DNA from: WTFV01 sp965200895
GTDB taxonomy: Bacteria > Acidobacteriota > Vicinamibacteria > Vicinamibacterales > UBA8438
NCBI GenBank assembly: GCA_965200895.1
Contig: CBDAVM010000001.1
Span: 1,612,001-1,676,000 of the forward strand
DNA: 64,000 bases
Direction of reading: 5' to 3'
Shown: positions 20,559 to 29,540 of the stretch, piece after piece
Layout: each line of letters starts with the position of its first letter
Position numbering within the stretch: position 1 is the stretch's first letter
Made by a program: the position numbers and the translations under genes
Notes under the pieces: generated by a model
The model's input: the letters and a program-made list of their open reading frames with translations, nothing else
What the model was told of the DNA's origin: nothing
The model's database searches: none

Positions 20559-21904
20559 AGCTGGCGGTCGTCGTGCAGCGCTACGGCGCCGATATCAACG
20601 GTGGTGCCGAGTTGCACGCGCGCTACGTCGTAGAGCGCCTCTCCCGTCACGTCGGGATCGAGGTGCTGACGACCTGCGCCCGGGACTACATCACCTGGCG
20701 CAATGAACTGACGCCGGGCCCCGATGTCGTCAACGGCGTTGCCATACGCAGGTTTCCGGTCCGGCGGGAACGCGACCCGAGAGATTTCGGCCGCCGGTCG
20801 CAACGGGTCTTCGAGCACCGGCACTCCATGGGGGACGAGCTGCAGTGGCTCGAGTCCGAGGGCCCGACCTGCCCGGCGCTCGTGACCCACCTGCGCCGCG
20901 CCGCGGCGCGCTACGACTTCATCGTGTTCTTCAGCTACCGCTATTACCATGCCTATCATGGTGTCTGCGCGTCACCGGCGCGGGCGGTGCTCGTCCCCAC
21001 CGCGGAACGCGACCCTGCGCTCGGGCTCGCGATCTCGGCCCGGACGTTCAGGAACGTGCGCGCCCTCATGTACAACTCGCACGAGGAACGGGCGCTCATC
21101 CAGGGAATCGCGCGCAACCAGCATGTACCGGGCGTGGTCGTGGGCGTCGGCTCCGAGGTCCGCGACGATGCGAGCGCGGCGCGATTCCGGAAGCGAACCG
21201 GCATCGACGGGTGCTTCGTCCTCTACGTGGGGAGGATCGACAAGAACAAGGGTTGCGCCGAGCTGTTCGACTTCTTCACGCGCTACGCCAGCGAGATCTC
21301 GCCCCGGATGCAACTGGTACTGGCCGGCGCCACGGTCATGGAAGTCCCGGCGCACCCGCGGATTCGGCACCTGGGATTCGTGAGCGACCAGGAGAAGTAC
21401 GACGCACTGGCCGCCGCCGATGCGCTGTTGATGCCGTCGTACTACGAGAGCCTCTCGATGGTCACGCTCGAAGCCTGGGCGATGCGAACGCCGGTCCTGG
21501 TCAACGGCCGCTGCGACGTGCTGCAGGGACAGGTCATCCGCGCGAACGCCGGCCTGTACTACGAATCGTACGAGGAGTTCGCCGAGACGCTCCACCTGCT
21601 TGAAACCGAACCCGGCCTGCGACGAACGCTCGGAGTGAACGGGCGCGCGTACTTCGAGCGCCACTACACGTGGAGCGTCGTCGAGGGAAAGTACCTGGCG
21701 ATGCTGGATCGCCTCGAACGCGCGAACCGGGACGGGACGCCCCTGCGCGCGGAACCCGGACCGGGCTGGCTCCACCGGCGCCGGCGCGTGCAGGAGCCGG
21801 CACGGGAGGTCGTTGACCGGCTTCCGACCGGACCAGCCGCGAAGACATGGGACGCGGACGGACCGGAGCCGGGACGCGCCGGCGCCGACACCGGGAACCT
21901 GTAA
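20555..21904 (+). CDS. GT4-family glycosyltransferase, paralogue A1
   Basis: The GT-B fold is indicated by an N-terminal VVVQRYGADINGGAELHARY glycine motif, YVGRIDKNKGC at the start of the nucleotide-sugar domain, and the EX7E motif in PSYYESLSMVTLEAW. It should transfer a sugar from an activated donor to a glycan chain at the inner membrane. Residues 1-70 closely match the gene at 24226, including EVLTTCARDYITW, so the two are paralogues. GTG 20555 overlaps the previous stop. The last 50 or so residues are charged and unlike the family. Donor and acceptor are unknown. Confidence 0.85.
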   Translation: MKLAVVVQRYGADINGGAELHARYVVERLSRHVGIEVLTTCARDYITWRNELTPGPDVVNGVAIRRFPVRRERDPRDFGRRSQRVFEHRHSMGDELQWLESEGPTCPALVTHLRRAAARYDFIVFFSYRYYHAYHGVCASPARAVLVPTAERDPALGLAISARTFRNVRALMYNSHEERALIQGIARNQHVPGVVVGVGSEVRDDASAARFRKRTGIDGCFVLYVGRIDKNKGCAELFDFFTRYASEISPRMQLVLAGATVMEVPAHPRIRHLGFVSDQEKYDALAAADALLMPSYYESLSMVTLEAWAMRTPVLVNGRCDVLQGQVIRANAGLYYESYEEFAETLHLLETEPGLRRTLGVNGRAYFERHYTWSVVEGKYLAMLDRLERANRDGTPLRAEPGPGWLHRRRRVQEPAREVVDRLPTGPAAKTWDADGPEPGRAGADTGNL

Positions 21905-23142
21905 TGACGACGCAGGACATCGCCGTGCACCAGGTCCTTGCGACCCTCGGCTACGGCGACGCCATCGGCAACGAAGTGCTAGGCATTCAGCAGGTCCTGC
22001 AGGACGCAGGCTATGCCTCCCGGATATACGTCGAGACCGTCAACCCGCGTCTGGAGGACCGGGCCGAGGACTACCGCGACCTGATCGAGGAAAGCCATCC
22101 GGACAACATACTGATCCATCACTTCTCACTTGGATCGCGGGCGTCGCGGGTCGCTTTCGCGTTGCCCGATCGCATGCTCCTGGTGTACCACAACATCACG
22201 CCGATCCGTTTCTTTCTCGACGTCCGCTCTCCGGTCGTCGCGCAGTGTTACAACGGCCGCCGCGAACTGGCCGCCTACGCCGCGCGCTGCGATCTCGCGC
22301 TCGGCGACTCGGACTTCAACCGATCCGAGCTCGATGCGCTGGGTTTTCCCCGGACCGGCGTGCTGCCCGTGGTGCCCGGCTTCGCGCATCTCGACGTCAC
22401 GCCGCACCGGTGGCTCGCGCAGCAGTTCGACGACGACACGACCAACATCCTGTTCGTCGGCCGCATCATCCCGAACAAGCGCATCGAGGATCTGGTCCGG
22501 TTCTTTCACGCCTACCGCCGCCGGTACGACCGGGCGTCACGGCTCCTGCTCGTGGGCTCCCACGACCTGTTCGAGGACTATCGGGCCGCGCTCGCCGAGC
22601 TCATCCGGCGCCTCGGCATTGCGGATGTGCACCTGATCGGGCACGTGTCGAACGAGGAGCTGACAGCGCTCTACGACGTAGCCGACCTGTTTCTCTCGGC
22701 GAGCGAGCACGAGGGTTTCTGTGTCCCGTTGATCGAGGCGTTCCACAAGCGGATTCCGGTGATCGCCTTCGCGGCGGCGGCCGTCCCCGCCACCATGGAT
22801 GGCGGCGGCGTGCTCTATGACCGCAAGGACCCCCGCCACGTGGCTTCGCTGATCAACGCGGTGCTGACGGATTCGGCGCTGGAACACGAGATCCTGGCGG
22901 CCCAGGACGCGGCGCTCGCCCGCCTGCGCGCAAGGGACTTCGGCGGTACGCTGCTCGGGTTCGTCGATGACGTTCGCGCATCGCCGCGTCTGCCTCCATG
23001 CCGCGTCGCGGCGGACTTCTGGAACCAGCTCGAACGGCTGGAGCGACTCGAGGAGTTGCACATGTTCAGGCCATCGGCATTCAGGGCGCTCCGCCGCCGC
23101 ACGGATGATCGGCGCGGGCCGGACGACGCAACAGCGCCTTGA
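21904..23142 (+). CDS. GT4-family glycosyltransferase, paralogue B1
   Basis: It has ILFVGRIIPNKRIEDL in the donor domain and SASEHEGFCVPLIEAF, which carries the EX7E glutamates. An N-terminal segment HQVLATLGYGDAIGNEVLGI and the internal VYHNITPIRFF and CDLALGDSDFNRSELDALGF blocks are shared with the next gene, marking a B-type pair. ATG 21904 overlaps the TAA of the upstream gene by one base. Probably a cytoplasmic glycan-assembly enzyme; specificity is not predictable. Confidence 0.85.
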   Translation: MTTQDIAVHQVLATLGYGDAIGNEVLGIQQVLQDAGYASRIYVETVNPRLEDRAEDYRDLIEESHPDNILIHHFSLGSRASRVAFALPDRMLLVYHNITPIRFFLDVRSPVVAQCYNGRRELAAYAARCDLALGDSDFNRSELDALGFPRTGVLPVVPGFAHLDVTPHRWLAQQFDDDTTNILFVGRIIPNKRIEDLVRFFHAYRRRYDRASRLLLVGSHDLFEDYRAALAELIRRLGIADVHLIGHVSNEELTALYDVADLFLSASEHEGFCVPLIEAFHKRIPVIAFAAAAVPATMDGGGVLYDRKDPRHVASLINAVLTDSALEHEILAAQDAALARLRARDFGGTLLGFVDDVRASPRLPPCRVAADFWNQLERLERLEELHMFRPSAFRALRRRTDDRRGPDDATAP

Positions 23143-24209
23143 TAGTGAACCAGTGGATCCCGGCGGCGCACCGGGGCGACGCGGTCGGCGACAGCGCCCG
23201 GCGCGTGCGTGACCTGTTGCGCCGGAAGGGGCACGCAGCGGACATCTTCGCCCTGTCGATCGATGCGGAGCTCGCGGGCGAGGTCCGGCCGTTCACGGAT
23301 CCCGCGGCGCGCGGCGGCGACATCACCGTGCTGCACTTCGCTGTCCCCTCCCCCATGACCGAGGCGCTGAAGACGCTTCGCGGACGGCGCGTGCTCCAGT
23401 ATCACAACATCACGCCGGCGCATTTCTTCGCCCCCTATGACGCGGGCATCTTCCGCATTGCGGCCCTGGGTCGGACGGAACTGCGAACTCTGGTCGGTGG
23501 CGTCGATCTGGCCCTCGGCGATTCCGAATACAACCGCCAGGAGCTCGAGGCGCTCGGCTTTGTCGAGACCGGCGTGATGCCCATCGTCGTCGATACCGAA
23601 CGGCTCGCGAAGGCCCCGCGCCAGCCGGTCCTCGAACGCGCACTCGGCGACGGCCCCGCCAACATCCTGTTCGTCGGCCGGGTCGCCCCGAACAAGAAGC
23701 TCGAAGACCATATCCGGCTGGCGGAGCACTACAAGCGCTACGTCGACACCGACTACCGGTTCCTCTTCGTCGGCCGGACCGACGCCGTGCCGCGCTACTA
23801 CGCGACGCTGCAAGCCCTCCTCCTGCAGTACGAGATGCCGCCCCGGCGTTTTCTCTTCACCGGCGTGATCCCCGATGTCGAGCTGGCAACCTGCTACCGG
23901 ACGGCGCACGCCTACGTCTCGCTCAGCGAGCACGAGGGGTTCTGCGTACCGCTTGTCGAAGCCATGGCCGCCGACGTGCCGGTGCTGGCGTACGGCTCGA
24001 CCGCGGTGCCCGAGACTCTGGGAGGCGCCGGGATCTGCTTCACGCCCAAGGACCTGGAGTACGCCGCCGAGATGCTCGGACTCCTGGTGTACGATGACGA
24101 GTTGAGAACGTCTGTCATCGCTGGCCAGAGACGGCGTCTGGCCGACTTCAGCACGGCGCGCGCCGCGCGGGCGCTCGACGTCATGATCGACTCACTGACC
24201 GCGTCATGA
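23139..24209 (+). CDS. GT4-family glycosyltransferase, paralogue B2
   Basis: The protein shares YHNITPAHFF, DLALGDSEYNRQELEALGF, ILFVGRVAPNKKLEDHI and SLSEHEGFCVPLVEAM with the gene before it, and includes the EX7E motif. It starts with TTG 23139 overlapping the preceding stop, or GTG 23145. Its last codons lie in a 23-bp tandem duplication that changes both its C-terminus and the spacing to the next gene. The length of 356 residues is normal for GT4. Confidence 0.83.
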   Translation: MIVNQWIPAAHRGDAVGDSARRVRDLLRRKGHAADIFALSIDAELAGEVRPFTDPAARGGDITVLHFAVPSPMTEALKTLRGRRVLQYHNITPAHFFAPYDAGIFRIAALGRTELRTLVGGVDLALGDSEYNRQELEALGFVETGVMPIVVDTERLAKAPRQPVLERALGDGPANILFVGRVAPNKKLEDHIRLAEHYKRYVDTDYRFLFVGRTDAVPRYYATLQALLLQYEMPPRRFLFTGVIPDVELATCYRTAHAYVSLSEHEGFCVPLVEAMAADVPVLAYGSTAVPETLGGAGICFTPKDLEYAAEMLGLLVYDDELRTSVIAGQRRRLADFSTARAARALDVMIDSLTAS

Positions 24210-24226
24210 TCGACTCACTGACCGCG
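24181..24226. repeat. 23-bp perfect tandem duplication at a gene junction
   Basis: TCATGATCGACTCACTGACC GCG occurs twice in a row (24181-24203 and 24204-24226). With only one copy the upstream gene would end in a GTGA overlap with the next start, like other junctions in this cluster. The duplication moves the stop to 24207-24209 and leaves a 16-base gap. Confidence 0.9.
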
Positions 24227-25548
24227 TGAAGATCGCCCTCATCGTCCAGCGCTACGGCCCCGAGATCATCGGGGGGTCCGAGTATCACTGCCGGCTCGTG
24301 GCGGAACGGCTCGCCCTGCGGCACGATGTGGAGGTCCTGACGACGTGCGCCCAGGACTACATCACCTGGGCGAACGAGTACCCGGAGGGCTCCGACCGCA
24401 TCCGGGGCGTGACGGTGCGCCGCTTCGCCAATGATCGGACACGCGACATCAAGAGCTTCAACGAGTACTCGGACTGGATCTTCGGCAATTCCCACACTGC
24501 CGACGACGAGTTGGAATGGCTCCGACAGCAGGGTCCGTGGTGCCCCGCGCTGACCGAGCATCTCGAGCGGCGTCATACCGCCTACGACGCGCTGATCTTC
24601 TTCACCTACCTCTACGCGCCGACGGTTCTCGGCCTCCGCGTCGACCCGCGGCGGAGCATCCTGGTGCCGACTGCGCACGACGAGCCCGCGATCCGGCTCG
24701 GGATCTACCGCGACGTCTTCGGCGCGCCGGCCGGCATGGCCTACAACACCGGCGTGGAGCGGACGTTCCTGAGGACACGATTCGAGATTACCGCCGCCGC
24801 CGAAGAGACCATCGGGTGCGGAGTCGATCTCCCGGCGCAGTTCGCCGGCCCGGCCCGGGATCCCGATGAGCACGCCGAACCCGGGGACGACCTGCTGCGC
24901 ACGAGCGCGGCTGCGTTCCGCCGGCGGCATCGACTCTACGAACCGTTCCTGCTTTACGGGGGACGCATCGATCCAGGCAAGGGATGCGAGGAGCTCATCG
25001 AGCACTTCAGTGCGTATGCCGCCGACCGGGGCGACGCCGTCCTGGCGTTGATGGGAGTCAAGCTGATGCGGATCCCGGACGAACCCTTCATTCGGTTCGC
25101 CGGCCTGCTCCCGGAGGCCGAACGCCTGATGGCTCTGCAGGCGGCAACGGCCGTTGCCGTACCGTCGCCCTACGAGAGCCTCTCGCTGCTGGCGCTCGAA
25201 GCGTTCGCGGTCGGCACCCCGGTCCTCGCCAATGCGCGCAGCGACGTGGTGCGCGAGCACTGTCAGCGCAGCAATGCCGGCCTCTACTATGCCGACCGCG
25301 ACGAGTTCGTGGAGTGCCTCAAGCTGCTGACCGGCAACGAGGAACTCCGCGAGGCGCTGGGGCGAAACGGTCAGGCCTACGTCCGGTCCCACTACGAGTG
25401 GGACGTGATCCTGCGCAAGTACGATCAGCTCATCGAAGAAGTGAACGCGGCCCGTCCCGGCCGCGCGCGCCGTTCCGGAAGCTCCCGGGGCGCCGGCCGC
25501 GGCCGGGCTCGCGGTTCACGCAGGCGTCAGGGTCAGGGTCAGGGTTAG
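24226..25548 (+). CDS. GT4-family glycosyltransferase, paralogue A2
   Basis: A second A-type enzyme: LIVQRYGPEIIGGSEYHCRL and VEVLTTCAQDYITWANE mirror the gene at 20555, followed by LLYGGRIDPGKGCEEL and PSPYESLSLLALEAF with the EX7E glutamates. GTG 24226 sits at the end of the tandem duplication. The last 30 residues are an Arg/Gly/Ser tail ending GQGQG, encoded partly by a short GGGTCA repeat. A small CAGGG-CCCTG hairpin (25540-25554) straddles its stop and could end transcription before the convergent argF. Confidence 0.85.
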   Translation: MKIALIVQRYGPEIIGGSEYHCRLVAERLALRHDVEVLTTCAQDYITWANEYPEGSDRIRGVTVRRFANDRTRDIKSFNEYSDWIFGNSHTADDELEWLRQQGPWCPALTEHLERRHTAYDALIFFTYLYAPTVLGLRVDPRRSILVPTAHDEPAIRLGIYRDVFGAPAGMAYNTGVERTFLRTRFEITAAAEETIGCGVDLPAQFAGPARDPDEHAEPGDDLLRTSAAAFRRRHRLYEPFLLYGGRIDPGKGCEELIEHFSAYAADRGDAVLALMGVKLMRIPDEPFIRFAGLLPEAERLMALQAATAVAVPSPYESLSLLALEAFAVGTPVLANARSDVVREHCQRSNAGLYYADRDEFVECLKLLTGNEELREALGRNGQAYVRSHYEWDVILRKYDQLIEEVNAARPGRARRSGSSRGAGRGRARGSRRRQGQGQG

Positions 25549-25557
25549 GCCCTGGTC

Positions 25558-26547
25558 CTAGTCCTCGAACAGCATCACGAGCAGCGCCTTCTGCGTGTGC
25601 AGCCGGTTCTCGGCCTGGTCGAAGACCACCGCGGCGGAGCTGTCCATCACGGAATCGGTCACTTCCTCGCCGCGATGGGCGGGCAGGCAGTGCAGAAAAC
25701 AGGCGTCCGGCCTGGCGTGGGCCATGAGCGCCTCGTTGACCTGATACGGCGCGAACAGGCGGCGGCGCAGAGCGACCTCGGCCTCGCGGCCCATCGAGGT
25801 CCAGACGTCGGTGTAGACGGCGTCGGCCCCGCGCACCGCGGCCACGGGGTCACGGAAACGGGTCAGCTCCGCACCGTGGCGTGCGATCCGCGCGATGTCG
25901 GCGTCGACCTCCGGAGGGAGATCGAAACCGTCCGGCGACGCCACCCGCACGTGGATTCCGAGCATCACGGCGGCCTGTGCGAACGAGGTCGCCACGTTGT
26001 TGCCATCGCCGACGAACGCCACGGTGCGCCCACGCGGGTCGCCCCAGCGTTCCTGCAGCGTCAGGCAGTCGGCCAGCGCCTGACAGGGGTGCTCCTCGTT
26101 GCTGAGCGCGTTGATGATTCGGAACGATTTGGTTGCCAGCGCCAGATCGCGCAGCCGCGACTGTTCGTAGGTCCGGACCACCGCTCCGGCCACCCAGCGT
26201 TCGAGGCTGCGGCCGACGTCGGCCAGCGACTCCCGCTTGCCGAGCGCGACGTCGGCCGCCGGATCGATGAAGTCGCCTCCCAGTTCCCGGATGGCAATCT
26301 CGAACGTGGAGCGCGTCCGGAGAGAAGGCTTCTCGAACAGGAGTGCGATGTAGGTGCCCTGCAGCGCCGCCGATGTCGGCGCTTCCTGACCCAGCGGCCG
26401 GTCACGCTTGACGGCGGCCGACAGCGCCAGGCCGTGCTCCAGGTCAGCCGGTTCGAAATCGAGGACCGACAGAAAGCAGCGGCCCTCGATACTGCCGGCG
26501 CCGTGCAGTGCCCGGGTCGCCGATGGCGCGGGATGCCAGGTGGTCAT
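25558..26547 (-). CDS. argF: Ornithine carbamoyltransferase
   Basis: The enzyme makes citrulline from ornithine and carbamoyl phosphate. Carbamoyl-phosphate contacts are seen in FEKPSLRTRSTFE (residues about 71-83) and HPCQALAD, and the ornithine loop in FLHCLPAHRGEE. The start is ATG 26547, 10 bases after argJ; a later start near LSVLDF is possible because the first 24 residues are not family-like. It is the last gene of the leftward arginine operon. Confidence 0.95.
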   Translation of the reverse strand: MTTWHPAPSATRALHGAGSIEGRCFLSVLDFEPADLEHGLALSAAVKRDRPLGQEAPTSAALQGTYIALLFEKPSLRTRSTFEIAIRELGGDFIDPAADVALGKRESLADVGRSLERWVAGAVVRTYEQSRLRDLALATKSFRIINALSNEEHPCQALADCLTLQERWGDPRGRTVAFVGDGNNVATSFAQAAVMLGIHVRVASPDGFDLPPEVDADIARIARHGAELTRFRDPVAAVRGADAVYTDVWTSMGREAEVALRRRLFAPYQVNEALMAHARPDACFLHCLPAHRGEEVTDSVMDSSAAVVFDQAENRLHTQKALLVMLFED

Positions 26548-26557
26548 GGTGCTCGAC

Positions 26558-27772
26558 TCAGGTGCGATAGTCCGCGTTGATGTGCACGTACTCGGCGCTG
26601 AAATCGCAGGTCCACATCGTGGCTGCGCCGGCGCCGCCCACGCCCAGATCGACACCGACGTCGACTTCGTCTCCCTGCAGGTGGGCCGCTGCCTCGGTCT
26701 CGCGCTCGGCGAAGACGGTTGTGCCGTCGTAGAGCGTGACCCGGCCGATGCGCACCACCGTCCGGTCCGGGTTGAACGCGACGCCCGCCCGTCCGGCGAC
26801 CGCCACGAGCCTGCCCCAGTTCGGATCGCCCCCGTTGAGCGCGGTCTTGACGAGCGGCGAGTTGGCGATGAGCCGGGCCGTCCGCCGCGCGTCCTGCTCC
26901 GTTTCGGCGCCGGTCACCCGTACGGTGACCAGCTTGGTGGCGCCTTCGCCGCCGCGCACGATCTCGCGGGAGAGCCCTGCGCACAGCTCGTGGAGACCGG
27001 CAACGAACGACGCATAGGTCGTTTCGTCGATGGTGACTCCACTGGTTCCGTTGGCCAGCATCAGGACCGTGTCGTTGGTCGACGGCTCGCCGTCCACGGT
27101 GATCGCGTTGAACGTATCGCGCGCCACCTCGCGGAGGGCGCGGTCGAGGGTCGCGGGATCGACGGCGGCATCGGTGGTCAGAAAGCCGAGCATCGTCGCC
27201 AGGTTCGGCTCGATCATCCCGGCGCCCTTGACCATCCCGCCGATGGAGAAGCGTCCTGCCGGTGTCGTGACATGATGCGCGGCTTCCTTGTGGGCGATGT
27301 CGGTCGTCATGATCGCCTGGGCTGCGGCAAGATGGCCTTCGCGGCCCAGGCTTCGCGCGGCCTCGTCGATACCGGCGGTCACCTTGGCGGTGTCGAGTCG
27401 CATGCCGATGACGCCGGTCGACGCGATCAGGACGTGCGCCGGCTCGCAGCCGACCGCTTCGGCGGCGGCCGCGGCCATGACGCGCGCGGCCCGCATGCCG
27501 TCGCCGCCCGTGCAGGCGTTGGCGCACTTGCTGTTGACGGCGATGACCCGGGCGTAGCCGCCGGAACTCGCGAGCTGCTCGCGTGACACCACGACCGGCG
27601 CCGCCACCGCGAGGTTCGTGGTGAAGAGTCCGGCCGCGCTCGCCACGTCGTCGGAGACGACGAGGGCGAGGTCGAGCCCCGCAGGCTTGAGCCCGCAGGC
27701 GACGCCGGCCGCGCGATATCCGGTCGGCGCCGTGATCCCGCCGTCCGCCGGGGTGATGGCCGGTGCGTTCAT
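26558..27772 (-). CDS. argJ: Glutamate N-acetyltransferase ArgJ
   Basis: ArgJ moves the acetyl group from N-acetylornithine to glutamate, and in bifunctional forms also uses acetyl-CoA. The precursor cuts itself at a conserved Thr, visible in the MLGFLTTDA region after KGAGMIEPNLAT. Other signatures are NSKCANACTGGDG and the C-terminal DFSAEYVHINADYRT. ATG 27772 overlaps the GNAT stop by four bases (ATGA), so the two are translated together. Confidence 0.94.
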   Translation of the reverse strand: MNAPAITPADGGITAPTGYRAAGVACGLKPAGLDLALVVSDDVASAAGLFTTNLAVAAPVVVSREQLASSGGYARVIAVNSKCANACTGGDGMRAARVMAAAAAEAVGCEPAHVLIASTGVIGMRLDTAKVTAGIDEAARSLGREGHLAAAQAIMTTDIAHKEAAHHVTTPAGRFSIGGMVKGAGMIEPNLATMLGFLTTDAAVDPATLDRALREVARDTFNAITVDGEPSTNDTVLMLANGTSGVTIDETTYASFVAGLHELCAGLSREIVRGGEGATKLVTVRVTGAETEQDARRTARLIANSPLVKTALNGGDPNWGRLVAVAGRAGVAFNPDRTVVRIGRVTLYDGTTVFAERETEAAAHLQGDEVDVGVDLGVGGAGAATMWTCDFSAEYVHINADYRT

Positions 27773-28302
27773 CGCCGGGCTCCCGCCTTCCGCTGCAGAT
27801 CGAGCACGACGGCGTACTGTCGGCAGCGGCGGAAAAGGTCGCAGGTCTGACAGTCGGCCGCGAGCTTCGCGGGAACCCATGGGTGCGGCACTATGGAGAA
27901 CCCGGCGCGCACGAACGGCCGTGCCCGGTGCGTGAAGGCGCAGAGCCGGGGAAAGCCCTGCACCACCGCCTCCGCGACCAGCGCATGGAGCAGGCGCCGC
28001 CCGACGCCGGCCCCGCGCCTCGGCCCGTCGACGACGAGGGACCGTATTTCGGCGACGGTGGGGCTCAGGCGGGCCAGCTCGCCGCAGCCGACGACGTGGT
28101 CGTCGTCGGTGGCGACGAGAAAGCGCGGCACGTGAAGCTCCACTTCCCCGAGGGGGCGGGCGAGCAGATGACCGGAGACGAGATTCTCGGTGATGAGCTG
28201 ATACACGGGTTCGGCGTCCGCGGTGGTCGCGGGGCGGATCACGATCTGCCGGGCGTCCGGCGCCGGCGGTGCGGCGGTTGCGATCTGGATTGTGGTGGCC
28301 AT
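27769..28302 (-). CDS. GNAT acetyltransferase, ArgA-like
   Basis: A 177-residue GNAT protein has the acetyl-CoA loop in VVDGPRRGAGVGRRLL and a C-terminal CQTCDLFRRCRQYAVVLDL with three cysteines, a pattern of stand-alone short N-acetylglutamate synthases. In this operon it probably acetylates glutamate to prime the pathway, which argJ then recycles; this is inferred from context. The four cysteines (one in LCAFTH, three near the end) might bind metal. Start ATG 28302, 20 bases after argD. Confidence 0.8.
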   Translation of the reverse strand: MATTIQIATAAPPAPDARQIVIRPATTADAEPVYQLITENLVSGHLLARPLGEVELHVPRFLVATDDDHVVGCGELARLSPTVAEIRSLVVDGPRRGAGVGRRLLHALVAEAVVQGFPRLCAFTHRARPFVRAGFSIVPHPWVPAKLAADCQTCDLFRRCRQYAVVLDLQRKAGARR

Positions 28303-28322
28303 GGTTCGCGGTATCGGTCGCT

Positions 28323-29540
28323 TCACGCTGCGGGCAGCGCGGCGCCGGCGTCGTCGAGCGCCCGGCGCAGGCGCCGCAGTCCGTCCTCGATATCGCTGTC
28401 GGAGATGTTGAGCGGCGGCAACAGGCGGACCACCGTGCCGGCGGTGCGGTTGATCACCAGTCCCCGCGCGATGGCGCAGTCGACCACCCGGTCCGCGACT
28501 GCCGGGTCCACCTCGATGCCCCACAGGAGTCCGGCGCCGCGCACCTCGTGAATGGCTCCGCTCTCTGCCGCCAGCGCGTCGAGTCCCTGCCGAAAACGCC
28601 GGCCGGCGGCCGCCACCCGCTCGATCAGGCCGTTCTCGAGGGCGTCGAGGAAGACGAGCGCGGCGCGGCACGCCAGCAGATTCCCGCCATAGGTGCTGCC
28701 GTGATCGCCGTGGGACACCGCCGCGGCCACCGCATCGCTCATCAGCGCCGCAGCGACCGGGAAACCGCCGCCGAGTGACTTGCCGACCGGGATCAGGTCC
28801 GGTGTCAGCCGGAGGGCGGTACAGTGGAACGGCCGTCCCGTGCGGCCGAGACCACACTGGATCTCGTCGGCGATCAGCAGCGTCCCGGTCGCCGCGCACG
28901 CCTCTCCGATCGCTGCTGCAGTGGCCTGCGGAATCGGGCGTACCCCGCCTTCGCCCTGGATCGGTTCGACGATGACGGCGGCGGTCCGGTCGGTGACGGC
29001 GTCGCGTACGCGGTCCGGAGCGGTGGGCGAGACGAAGCGGACGCCGGGCAGCAGCGGTGCGAACGGCGTCCGATACGGTTCGCCCGCCGTCACGGACAGC
29101 GAGCCGAACGTGCGGCCGTGGAAGGCTCCCTCGAATGCGACGATCTCGTGGCGGTCGTCCGCCCCCTGCGTCCGCCAGTAGCGGCGCGCGAACTTCAGGC
29201 AGGCTTCGACCGCCTCGGTCCCGCTGTTGCAGAAGAACGCCCGGGGCAACCCGGACAGCCGCGCGAGGCGCTCGGCCACCTCACCCTGCAGCGGGTGGAA
29301 GAAGAGGTTGGATGTGTGCAGCAGTTCGCCCGCCTGCCGGCGCAGGGCTTCCGCGAGTTCCGGCGGGGCGTGACCGAGCGAGGCGACGCCGATCCCGGAG
29401 AGCAGATCCAGGTACTCGCGGGCCTCCGTATCGACCAGACGCGATCCGCTGCCGCGCACGAACACCACCGGGTGCCGCTTGTAGTTCTGCAGTACGTGCG
29501 CGGCCTCGACCGCCTTGATTGCCTCTGCCCTCGTCGTCAT
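28323..29540 (-). CDS. argD: Acetylornithine aminotransferase
   Basis: A class III PLP aminotransferase converting N-acetylglutamate semialdehyde to N-acetylornithine. It has FCNSGTEAVEACLKFAR, the AFHGRTFGSLS block, LLIADEIQCGLGRTGR with the cofactor aspartate, and the PLP lysine in PVGKSLGGGFP. Its ATG overlaps the argB stop (ATGA). Its 405 residues are typical. Context in the arg operon settles the substrate over other class III enzymes. Confidence 0.94.
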   Translation of the reverse strand: MTTRAEAIKAVEAAHVLQNYKRHPVVFVRGSGSRLVDTEAREYLDLLSGIGVASLGHAPPELAEALRRQAGELLHTSNLFFHPLQGEVAERLARLSGLPRAFFCNSGTEAVEACLKFARRYWRTQGADDRHEIVAFEGAFHGRTFGSLSVTAGEPYRTPFAPLLPGVRFVSPTAPDRVRDAVTDRTAAVIVEPIQGEGGVRPIPQATAAAIGEACAATGTLLIADEIQCGLGRTGRPFHCTALRLTPDLIPVGKSLGGGFPVAAALMSDAVAAAVSHGDHGSTYGGNLLACRAALVFLDALENGLIERVAAAGRRFRQGLDALAAESGAIHEVRGAGLLWGIEVDPAVADRVVDCAIARGLVINRTAGTVVRLLPPLNISDSDIEDGLRRLRRALDDAGAALPAA

